This document shows positions 1 to 5,790 of a stretch of 5,794 bases of DNA, one piece after another; the stretch's first letter is position 1; each line of letters starts with the position of its first letter. Location of the stretch: the NCBI GenBank assembly GCA_020200615.1, contig JAIVIH010000030.1:1-5794 (forward strand), given 5' to 3'. This DNA comes from Actinomycetota bacterium (GTDB lineage Bacteria > Actinomycetota > Acidimicrobiia > Acidimicrobiales > AC-14). A program made the position numbers and the translations under genes. The notes under the pieces are model-generated. The model searched no databases, had not been told where the DNA came from, and saw only the letters and a program-made list of their open reading frames with translations.

Positions 1-1339
1 GTACACCAACGGAAAATAGAACTTGCCCGCAGCCCACTCGAAGGGCACCAGTGCGTTGTGAGCGGTGCCGTCCTCCTCCCGAACGCTGAACAGCGCGAAC
101 TTCCCGGCCGGGTCGGTGACGAGCGACAGGCTTCCCTTGGCCGTGCTGTTGATGAAGTCGAAAATGTGACCGTACACGTAGGTTGCCCGGCTCTGACCCG
201 CGGCCGCAGCCGGATCCTTGACCACACCTAGCCAGCTCCCGATTCCGTCCAAGGGGGTCTGCGCAGGCTGAGCCCAAGTCGACTCCGGGACCTGCATTGC
301 GCGCGGCGGCGCGATCGTCGTCGTGGATGTCGTCGTGCTCGTCGGAATCACGCTGCCCACGGCGTCGATCTGAAGCACCCGGTGGTCGAACGGATCAGAC
401 AGCAAGAGATCGCCGTTGGCGTCGACCACCATGCCTAGGGGGTAGACCGAGGTCGAGGTGGCCGGAACCCCGGTCGTCGTGCGGGCCTTCTCACCGCTGC
501 CCGCCACAGTGGTGATGATGCCCGTCACGTCGACCTTGCGGACGCGAGGACTAACTGCGTCGAAGATGAAGAGGGTCCCCGCAACGTCGAGAGCCAAGCC
601 CCCGGGCGGCTCCCACGCGCTCGTTCCGAAGTCCAGTTGGGCGTCGACGGCGGGCCCGCCGTCCCCACTGAACCCACGAGTGCCGTTTCCGGCGACGGTC
701 GTGATTGTGCCCGCGGGGCCGACCCTGCGGACGCGCTGACTCTTGGCGTCGACCACGAAGAGATTGCCATTGCCGTCGACTCGCACTGCCGACGGAAGAA
801 GTGAGGCGGATGTGGCGAGCACTCCATCGTCGGTCGACGTACCGCCTCCGGCCACGGTCGTGATGGCCCCAGCGCCGTCGACCTTACGAACCCGGCCATG
901 CAATGTGTCGGCGATGAACACATTGCCCGCCTTGTCCACGGCGATGTCGGAAATCTTGAGCGAGGCCTCGGTGCCAGGCCCGCCATCCCCCAACAAGGCC
1001 CTCTCCCCGAAGCTCCCCGCGAGGTGAGTCGTCATGCCAGACGGTTCCACCTTCCGCAGCTGGCTTCTGCCGAGGAAGTCCATTGCGAGTGAGTCCGCGA
1101 TATAGAGGTTGCCGGAGGAGTCCTTGGCCAACCCTCGAGGACCCCAAAGTTGAGCCTGGGTCGCTGGCCCACCGTCCCCGCCGAAGCGGCTCGTGCCATT
1201 CCCGGCGACGGTGGTGATAGTTCCGGAGGTCGGGCGTGGAGGTCGAGAGCACGGGCGCCAGGGCCGCGACCAGGAAGAAGGCCTTCAGCCCCAGCGAGAT
1301 CGAGCAAACGGCGCGAGGACACGATTGCGGGCGCTGCAC
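1..1339 (-). CDS. Secreted NHL-repeat (beta-propeller) protein, partial at the left edge, apparent frameshift near the N-terminus
   Basis: A minus-strand frame stays open from 1284 to position 1 (428 codons) and runs off the window, so the C-terminus is missing. It encodes five tandem NHL repeats (1230-355) with the usual pattern ITTVAG, then GDGGPA in some copies, then a GLAxDxxGNLYIAD-like core and RxRKV. A Thr/Ser-rich linker (about 342-316) and roughly 100 residues of an unrecognised, probably beta-rich domain follow. This frame has no start codon before the first repeat and meets a TGA at 1287-1285. A signal-peptide-like segment lies in the neighbouring frame (1339-1240); I chose GTG at 1339-1337 because AGGT sits 5 bases upstream. 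Joining the two needs one base skipped between 1284 and 1228. NHL propellers usually bind proteins or ligands outside or at the cell surface; some act as enzymes, but no catalytic signature is visible here. The fold is confident, the function unknown, and whether the gene is intact is uncertain. Confidence 0.85.
355..1230 (-). repeat. Five tandem NHL repeats
   Basis: The repeat units, read on the minus strand, are about 1230-1036, 1035-868, 867-709, 708-520 and 519-355, that is 53 to 65 residues each. Four of them open with ITTVAG and all end with a V[RL][KRQ][VI]-type strand. Units 1, 2 and 4 carry GDGGP; units 3 and 5 have lost it (DDGVLAT and TTTGVPAT). At the DNA level the ITTVAG segments form a degenerate repeat visible on the plus strand near 500-519, 690-705, 850-866 and 1204-1221. 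Closed NHL propellers of known structure have six blades, so five units is one short unless flanking sequence supplies a blade. Confidence 0.85.
1240..1339 (-). other. Signal-peptide-like N-terminus of the NHL protein, in the shifted frame
   Basis: From GTG 1339 this frame gives a basic N-terminal stretch with arginines, then the hydrophobic run LGLKAFFLVAALAPVLS, then a Ser/Thr/Pro-rich segment. That is the order expected of a Sec signal peptide. It is placed directly before the first NHL repeat but in the other frame. Other in-frame starts are ATG at 1366-1364 and GTG at 1402-1400; both give unusually long n-regions and neither has a ribosome-binding site. Confidence 0.6.
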
Positions 1340-1344
1340 CAGTG

Positions 1345-1366
1345 ACCTATACACGTATATCGGCAT
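1345..1366. promoter_or_regulatory. AT-rich pocket with small inverted repeat, possible promoter element
   Basis: In a strongly GC-rich setting this stretch contains TATAC-AC-GTATA (1348-1359), an inverted repeat of 5-base arms, just upstream of the proposed GTG start of the NHL gene and in the divergent region shared with the TerB-like gene. It could supply a -10-like hexamer on either strand, but I see no well-spaced -35 partner. If GTG 1339 is the true start, a minus-strand promoter here would leave almost no leader. Confidence 0.2.
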
Positions 1367-1473
1367 CCGAAGCGCACACTTGACCCCTTCCGGCGTCCGC
1401 ACGGAGCTGTGAAACTGGCGGGCGGCAGGTGCACCATTGGCGGCGGCGGCGTGGCGGTGCCGGGCGCTCCACC

Positions 1474-1483
1474 GGGAAGGGAG
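1474..1483 (+). promoter_or_regulatory. Ribosome-binding site fixing the start of the TerB-like gene
   Basis: The purine run GGGAAGGGAG ends 5 bases before ATG 1489. It selects this ATG over the upstream in-frame codon at 1429, which would add 20 low-complexity Arg/Gly-rich residues, and over ATG 1484, which is in another frame. Confidence 0.7.
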
Positions 1484-1488
1484 ATGGC

Positions 1489-1983
1489 ATGGACGCGCAC
1501 GAGGTTGGCGGCCTGTGGCTGCTGAAGGAGATGTGGGACTTCCCCAGCGGGGTGCCGGAAGGGGAGCGCCTCGACTATCTCAAGACCATCATGGTGTGCG
1601 CTCGGGGCGACGGAGATCTCGCTCAGGCCGAGAAGGAGTGGGTGATCGGCTACGGCGCCGCTTGCGGCGCCCACCAGGCCACGGTGGACGCCCTCGAGGC
1701 TTACGACGCCGGCGAGGACGTGGCGGACATCCTCGAGCGCAACGTCCCGGTCGCGCAGACGTGGGGCCGCGTCGCCGTCTTCGATGCCATCCGGGCCTCC
1801 GGTGCCGATCGCGCCTACGACCACGAAGAGAGCGCCAGGGTGCGCAGCGTCGCCGCGGCCCTCGGCCTGACTGACGACGTCCTGGCCGCCCTCGAGTCCC
1901 TGTACCGGGAGGAGCAGGAGCTCAAGCGCAAGCGGATCGCGCTGGTGTTCGGCGATGACATCCCGTACCAGGAGGGCACCTGA
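1489..1983 (+). CDS. TerB-like all-helical protein, 164 aa
   Basis: The product is a soluble, acidic, probably all-helical protein with no signal peptide or membrane segment. Residues 34-72 (a helix, then ARGDGDLAQAEKEW, then a helix ending VDALEAY) and 98-138 (FDAIRASGADRAYDHEE, then a helix ending VLAALESL) align with each other as an internal duplication. This acidic loop plus E-rich helix pattern is typical of TerB and the DjlA N-terminal fold. TerB proteins belong to tellurite-resistance and stress-associated gene sets and many act as small adaptor modules, but no other ter gene is present, so tellurite resistance should not be assumed. The C-terminus is a charged helix (EEQELKRKR). It is the first of four plus-strand genes, 106 bases before the cupredoxin start. 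The family call rests on pattern recognition only. Confidence 0.6.
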   Translation: MDAHEVGGLWLLKEMWDFPSGVPEGERLDYLKTIMVCARGDGDLAQAEKEWVIGYGAACGAHQATVDALEAYDAGEDVADILERNVPVAQTWGRVAVFDAIRASGADRAYDHEESARVRSVAAALGLTDDVLAALESLYREEQELKRKRIALVFGDDIPYQEGT

Positions 1984-2075
1984 TCAAGCTCCCGGCCCGT
2001 CGGCCGCCATTGCCGGCCGCAGTACGGTACGGACCGGAGTTCAGGGCACGTATCGACGGCGGATGGAGGTCAGTC

Positions 2076-2082
2076 GAGGTGA
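2076..2082 (+). promoter_or_regulatory. Strong Shine-Dalgarno deciding a GTG start
   Basis: GAGGTGA is fully complementary to the usual 16S rRNA 3' tail and ends 7 bases before GTG 2090. It favours that start over ATG 2063 and over ATG 1955, which lies inside the preceding gene. The GTG start leaves a normal-length lipoprotein signal. Confidence 0.75.
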
Positions 2083-2089
2083 GGGTGAA

Positions 2090-2476
2090 GTGAAGTCCCA
2101 ACCGCTCCCGGGCGGCAGTACCCGGAATCGCCGGCGCCGAGGGTCGGCGCTGGTCGCCAGCCTCGCCCTAGCCGTCACGATGGCCGCGTGCGGCACCGGA
2201 ACCGACCGGCGGGCGATCGCCGCGGCCACGGTGGGCGGGGACCCGGGATTCTCGCCCCGGACGCTCACCGTCGACAAGGAGGACGCCATCCGCCTCAAGG
2301 TGGGCAACGGCACGGCGCGCCAGCACGGCTTCGCCATCGAGGGATACAAGGTGCGCCGCACGGTCGACCCCAACCAGACGCTGGACGTGAGGTTCAAGGC
2401 CTCGCGGGCCGGGACGTTCAAGATCTTCTGCCAGCTTCATCCCACCCACCAGACCGGGACGCTCGTGGTCCGGTGA
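2090..2476 (+). CDS. Cupredoxin-like lipoprotein, 128 aa
   Basis: With the GTG start the protein begins with a basic n-region (RNRRRR, residues 12-17), a hydrophobic core (19-32) and a lipobox-like MAAC ending at Cys34. It is therefore probably a lipid-anchored protein facing the outside of the membrane; Met at -3 is a less common lipobox residue. Residues 47-128 form one cupredoxin domain: FSPRTLTVDKEDAIRLKV, HGFAI with His79, then the C-terminal loop FCQLHPTH with Cys114, His117 and His120, ending GTLVV. His79, Cys114 and His117 match the three equatorial ligands of type 1 copper sites. Spacing C-x2-H-x2 is that of amicyanin, whose axial Met falls where His120 sits. The likely role is copper binding or periplasmic electron transfer; the partner is unknown. 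It ends 40 bases before the dehydrogenase gene and may be co-transcribed with it. Confidence 0.85.
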   Translation: MKSQPLPGGSTRNRRRRGSALVASLALAVTMAACGTGTDRRAIAAATVGGDPGFSPRTLTVDKEDAIRLKVGNGTARQHGFAIEGYKVRRTVDPNQTLDVRFKASRAGTFKIFCQLHPTHQTGTLVVR

Positions 2477-2501
2477 TGCACCAATCCGGCGAAGCGGGTC
2501 A

Positions 2502-2507
2502 GAGGAG
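2502..2507 (+). promoter_or_regulatory. Ribosome-binding site for the amino acid dehydrogenase
   Basis: GAGGAG lies 9 bases before ATG 2517. A second purine run, GGAGG at 2512-2516, touches the ATG and is too close to serve well by itself. Confidence 0.5.
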
Positions 2508-2516
2508 CGTCGGAGG

Positions 2517-3593
2517 ATGAACGTCTTCGACCGCATCAGTCCCGACGGATACGAGCAGGTGGTCTTCTGCCATGACCAGTCGACGGGCCTGCGGGCGATC
2601 ATCGCCATCCATTCCACCCGGCTCGGACCGGCGCTGGGCGGCACCCGGTTCTACCCGTACGCCAGTGAGGACCTGGCCTTGGAGGACGTCCTGCGGCTCG
2701 CCCGCGGCATGACCTACAAGGCCTCGGTCGCCGGCCTCGACCTGGGTGGGGGCAAGGCCGTCATCCTGGGCGATCCCGCCACCCACAAGGCCGAGGGTCT
2801 GCTTCGAGCTTACGGAAGGTTTGTGGAGGCCCTGGGCGGTCGCTACGTGACGGCGGAAGACGTGGGAACCACGCAGGCGGACATGGACCTGATCCGCCGG
2901 GAGACCACGCGGGTCACCGGGGTGAGCATCGAGTTGGGTGGATCCGGCGACCCCTCGGCAGCCACGGCCTACGGGCTCTTGTGGGCCATGAAGGCGGTGA
3001 CGGCCCGGCTCTGGGGCGACGTCTCCCTCGACGGGAAGCACGTGGTCGTCTCCGGCGTGGGCAAGGTGGGCAGCAACCTGGTCGCCCTTCTGGCCGCAGA
3101 GAACGCTCGGATCACCGTGGCCGACGTCGTGCCTGCCGCCGTGCAGCGGATGGTGGATCAGCACGGGGTGGCCGAGACACCGGTGGGAACCGCTCACGCA
3201 GTGTCGTGCGACATCTTCTCCCCGTGTGCCCTCGGTGGGATCCTCGACCAGAGCCGGATTCCGGAGATGCAGTGCGCAGCCGTGGTCGGCTCGGCCAACA
3301 ACCAGCTGGCCGACCCTTCCTGCGGGAAGATCCTGGCCGAGGCCGGAATCGTCTACGGCCCGGACTACGTGGTCAACGCCGGGGGCCTCATCAACATCGC
3401 CGAGGAGCTGTCGCCCCGTGGACACCACCAGGAGCGGGCCTACGCCGCCGTCCGCCGGATATACGAGACGACGTCGACGGTGCTCAACACGGCCGAGGTT
3501 GAAGGGATCACCACGGCCGAAGCCGCCGATCGCATGGCCGAACGGCGAATGGACGAGGTCGGTCACGTGCGCCGGATCCGGACCTTCGGGTAA
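2517..3593 (+). CDS. Leucine/valine/phenylalanine-family dehydrogenase (NAD+), 358 aa
   Basis: It catalyses reversible oxidative deamination of a branched-chain L-amino acid to its 2-oxoacid, ammonia and NADH in the cytoplasm. Residue numbers coincide with those I recall for Lysinibacillus leucine dehydrogenase: Gly41-Gly42, Met65, Lys68 in MTYK, catalytic Lys80 in GGGKA, Ala113 and Asp115 in VTAEDVG, and Asn261-Asn262 in GSANNQL. The N-terminal domain (about 10-130) carries the dimerisation and substrate elements. The Rossmann domain (about 145-330) has GVGKVG at 180-185 and Asp203 at the end of the second strand, which indicates NAD+ rather than NADP+. The length is normal for the family. 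In the side-chain pocket Leu40 and Ala113 are leucine-dehydrogenase-like, but 291 is Leu and 294 is Ile instead of Val, so valine or another substrate may be preferred. The next gene is the E1 that consumes its product, which supports a branched-chain role over phenylalanine. Known relatives are Bacillus bcd and Streptomyces vdh. Confidence 0.95.
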   Translation: MNVFDRISPDGYEQVVFCHDQSTGLRAIIAIHSTRLGPALGGTRFYPYASEDLALEDVLRLARGMTYKASVAGLDLGGGKAVILGDPATHKAEGLLRAYGRFVEALGGRYVTAEDVGTTQADMDLIRRETTRVTGVSIELGGSGDPSAATAYGLLWAMKAVTARLWGDVSLDGKHVVVSGVGKVGSNLVALLAAENARITVADVVPAAVQRMVDQHGVAETPVGTAHAVSCDIFSPCALGGILDQSRIPEMQCAAVVGSANNQLADPSCGKILAEAGIVYGPDYVVNAGGLINIAEELSPRGHHQERAYAAVRRIYETTSTVLNTAEVEGITTAEAADRMAERRMDEVGHVRRIRTFG

Positions 3594-3598
3594 ACCGG
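3578..3598 (+). other. Small hairpin with TTCG loop over the dehydrogenase stop codon
   Basis: ACC-TTCG-GGT (3582-3591) forms a short stem with a C(UUCG)G tetraloop, and the outer CCGG (3578-3581) can pair with CCGG (3595-3598) across a 3-base bulge. The stop codon TAA (3591-3593) lies inside. There is no T-run, so it is not a classical terminator and the E1 gene downstream may be read from the same message. Confidence 0.3.
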
Positions 3599-3673
3599 AA
3601 GGATTGGGCAGGGCGAATCGGGACCTGTCCTGCAACCGAACTGGTGGGCGCAAGGGTCAAAGGGAAACCGATC

Positions 3674-3684
3674 GGGAAGGGAGG
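3674..3684 (+). promoter_or_regulatory. Ribosome-binding site fixing the E1 start
   Basis: GGGAAGGGAGG ends 4 bases before ATG 3689. It favours this ATG over the in-frame GTG at 3644, which would add 15 residues rich in Gly and Lys with no family counterpart. Confidence 0.7.
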
Positions 3685-3688
3685 GTGG

Positions 3689-5785
3689 ATGACGACGGTG
3701 TTCGACCGTGACGACCTCTGGGCCGCACCCCTCCACGACCGTCACACCGCCTTGGGCCTCTCGGGCGAGGACCTCGTCGGCATGCACCGGCTCATGCTGC
3801 TGGCTCGCGCCGTCGACCAGAAGATCTGGAACCTCCAGCGGGTAGGAAAGATCCCGTTCATGATCCCGGGCCAGGGGCAGGAGGGGGCCCAGGTGGGGTC
3901 GGCTTGGGCGCTGCGGGCGGGCTACGACGTGGCCCTGCCCTACTACCGCGACTTCGGCGTGGTCCTGGCTCTCGGCATGACAGCCGAGGACGTGGTCCTG
4001 AACTCGCTGGCCCGCCCGTCCGACCCGAACTCGGGGGGCCGCCAGATGCCCAACCACTGGGGTTGCAACCGGCTGAACATCATCACCGGGTCTTCGCCCA
4101 TCGGGACGCAGCTGCCCCACGCCGCCGGCCTGGCCAATGCGGCCAAGATCAGGGGCGAGGACCGGGTCACCGTGTGCTGGTTCGGTGAGGCGACGGGGGC
4201 CAAGGGCGACTACCACGAGGCCCTGAACTACGCCGGTATCCACGACCTGCCCCTGGTGCTGGTCTGCGAGAACAACGGCTACGCCATATCCGTCCCCCAC
4301 GACCTCCAGCTGGCGGTGCCCAACGTGGCCGACCAGATGGCGGCCTACGGGTTCGAGGGCGTGATTGTGGACGGCAACGACCCGCTCGACGTCTACCGCG
4401 CCACCCAGGCGGCGGTGGCCAAGGCCCGCTCCGGAGGCGGGCCCACCCTGGTCGAGTGCAAGACCTACCGGCTCCTGCCCCACACGTCCGACGACGACGA
4501 TCGCAAGTACCGCACCTCCGACGAGATCGAGGAGTGGCGCCGGAGGGATCCCTTATTGCGGCTGCGCCAGTACCTGATCGAGCAGCACATCCTCTCCGTC
4601 GAGGACGAGGAGAAGCTGGCCGAGGACGTGCGGGCTGAGGTCAACCAGGCCGCCGAGCGGGCCGAGGCGGCGCCCGACGCCACGTCCGACGAGGCCTACA
4701 AGCGGGTCTGGGCCCGGCCCGTGCGACCCATACCGAGGGTTCCCGCCCACGTCGACCAGGCCGTGGTCAGCCGGCCGGGTGATCCGCATCCCGGGACGGG
4801 TGTGGAGCGCACGCTCCTCGAGGCCATCCGCTTCACCCTCCACGAGCTCATGGCCGCCGACGAGCGGGTGGTGGTCCTGGGGGAGGACGTGGGCGCCCTG
4901 GGGGGAGTCTTCCGGGTCACCGAAGGCCTGCACGCCGAGTTCGGAGCAGCGCGGGCCATCGACACCCCGCTGTCGGAGTCCGGCATCGTGGGCATCGCCA
5001 TCGGCATGGCCCTGGCCGGCCTCCGGCCCGTGGCCGAGATCCAGTTCGCCGACTTCCTGCACTCCTGCTTCGACCAGCTGGTCAACGAAGCGGCCAAGAT
5101 CCATTACCGGTCCAACGGGGACTTCTCCGTGCCCATGGTGGTGAGGACGCCCTGGGGTGGGGGGACCCACCGGGCCATCTACCACTCGCAGGCCGTCGAG
5201 CTCTTCTACGCCCACGTGGCCGGCATCAAGGTCGTGTGCCCCTCGACCCCCGCCGATGCCGCCGGGCTCCTGCGGGAGGCGGTGGACGACCCGGATCCCG
5301 TTCTCTTCCTCGAGCACAAGCGGACCTATCGCCGCAAGATCCGCGGCCTGGTGCCCGAGGGCGAGTGGCACGTACCCATTGGCGTGGCCGAGGTGGTCCG
5401 CTCTGGTGACGACCTCACCCTCGTCACCTACGGGCTGCACCGTCATCTGGCCGTCGAGGCCGTCGAGAGCCTGGCCGAGGACGGCTATTCGGTCGAGGTA
5501 ATCGACCTTCGCACCATCTCCCCGCTCGATCGGGACACGGTGCTGGCCTCAGTGGTACGAACCGGCCGGCTTCTCGTGGTCCACGAGGACAACGTGAGCT
5601 TTGGGGTGGGCGCCGAGGTGGCCGCCATCGTGGCCGAGGAAGCCTTCTACGACCTGGACGCCCCCGTCCGCCGGCTGGCCATGCCCGACGTTCCGGCCAT
5701 GCCCTACAACATCAACCAGGAGTCCGCCCTGCTCATCGGCGTCGACGAGATCAAGGCCGCGGCCAAGGCCCTACTCGACGAGTAG
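3689..5785 (+). CDS. Branched-chain 2-oxoacid dehydrogenase E1, alpha and beta subunits fused, 698 aa
   Basis: This thiamine-diphosphate enzyme (2-oxoisovalerate dehydrogenase type, EC 1.2.4.4) decarboxylates branched 2-oxoacids and acylates the lipoyl group of E2. The alpha part (about 25-345) has GRQMPNHWGC, SSPIGTQLPHA, the ThDP/Mg motif GEA (166-168) with NNGYAIS (195-201), and the active-site loop YRLLPHTSDDDD with His265. The Glu in GEA and the spacing to Asn196 and Tyr198 match those I recall for human BCKDHA (GEG). After a proline-rich linker (about 345-370) comes the beta part: GEDVGALGGVFRVTEG, LSESGIVG with catalytic-type Glu430, EIQFADF, YHSQ with His499, and the C-terminal transketolase-like domain with VIDLRTISPLD. 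Separate subunits would be about 350-400 and 330 residues, so this is a full-length fusion with no break. It lies 95 bases after the dehydrogenase that makes its substrate. E2 and E3 are not in view. Other 2-oxoacids, such as pyruvate, are possible substrates but less likely. Confidence 0.96.
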   Translation: MTTVFDRDDLWAAPLHDRHTALGLSGEDLVGMHRLMLLARAVDQKIWNLQRVGKIPFMIPGQGQEGAQVGSAWALRAGYDVALPYYRDFGVVLALGMTAEDVVLNSLARPSDPNSGGRQMPNHWGCNRLNIITGSSPIGTQLPHAAGLANAAKIRGEDRVTVCWFGEATGAKGDYHEALNYAGIHDLPLVLVCENNGYAISVPHDLQLAVPNVADQMAAYGFEGVIVDGNDPLDVYRATQAAVAKARSGGGPTLVECKTYRLLPHTSDDDDRKYRTSDEIEEWRRRDPLLRLRQYLIEQHILSVEDEEKLAEDVRAEVNQAAERAEAAPDATSDEAYKRVWARPVRPIPRVPAHVDQAVVSRPGDPHPGTGVERTLLEAIRFTLHELMAADERVVVLGEDVGALGGVFRVTEGLHAEFGAARAIDTPLSESGIVGIAIGMALAGLRPVAEIQFADFLHSCFDQLVNEAAKIHYRSNGDFSVPMVVRTPWGGGTHRAIYHSQAVELFYAHVAGIKVVCPSTPADAAGLLREAVDDPDPVLFLEHKRTYRRKIRGLVPEGEWHVPIGVAEVVRSGDDLTLVTYGLHRHLAVEAVESLAEDGYSVEVIDLRTISPLDRDTVLASVVRTGRLLVVHEDNVSFGVGAEVAAIVAEEAFYDLDAPVRRLAMPDVPAMPYNINQESALLIGVDEIKAAAKALLDE

Positions 5786-5790
5786 GGCCT
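5766..5790 (+). terminator. Perfect 11-bp inverted repeat spanning the E1 stop codon, candidate terminator
   Basis: AGGCCCTACTC (5766-5776) pairs perfectly with GAGTAGGGCCT (5780-5790) around a 3-base loop, GAC. The stem covers the last codons and the TAG stop (5783-5785). A GC-rich stem fits an intrinsic terminator, but only CTAG is visible after it, so a T-run cannot be checked. It may instead be an mRNA-stabilising or intercistronic structure. Confidence 0.45.

Noticed and set aside
884..1402. Minus-strand frame read as one independent 172-residue protein
   Set aside because: Only its first part (to about 1240) makes sense as a signal peptide; after that it is the out-of-frame reading of the NHL repeats.
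1380..1413. TTGACC at 1380-1385 as a plus-strand -35 box
   Set aside because: No acceptable -10 hexamer at 16-18 bases; the nearest candidate is 22 bases away.
1437..1874. Plus-strand Arg-rich open frame overlapping the TerB-like gene
   Set aside because: Arg/Gly-rich translation typical of a shifted frame; the other frame gives an orderly helical protein with a good ribosome-binding site.
1993..2019. GC-rich short inverted repeats (CGGCCG copies) after the TerB-like stop
   Set aside because: Stems of 5-6 bp with several alternative pairings and no T-run; expected by chance at this GC content.
1955..2089. Upstream ATG starts for the cupredoxin gene
   Set aside because: ATG 1955 lies inside the preceding gene, and both it and ATG 2063 lengthen the n-region; the GAGGTGA site points to GTG 2090.
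2499..3653. Long minus-strand open frame (384 codons) opposite the dehydrogenase
   Set aside because: It is the antisense shadow of a well-conserved enzyme gene in GC-rich DNA; the product is His/Gly/Val-rich with no recognisable motif.
3563..4483. Minus-strand open frame opposite the E1 alpha part
   Set aside because: Low-complexity composition in the frame expected from GC-rich antisense; the plus strand encodes a clear E1.
4553..5446. Minus-strand open frame opposite the E1 beta part
   Set aside because: Same shadow effect; no domain and no ribosome-binding site that competes with the sense gene.
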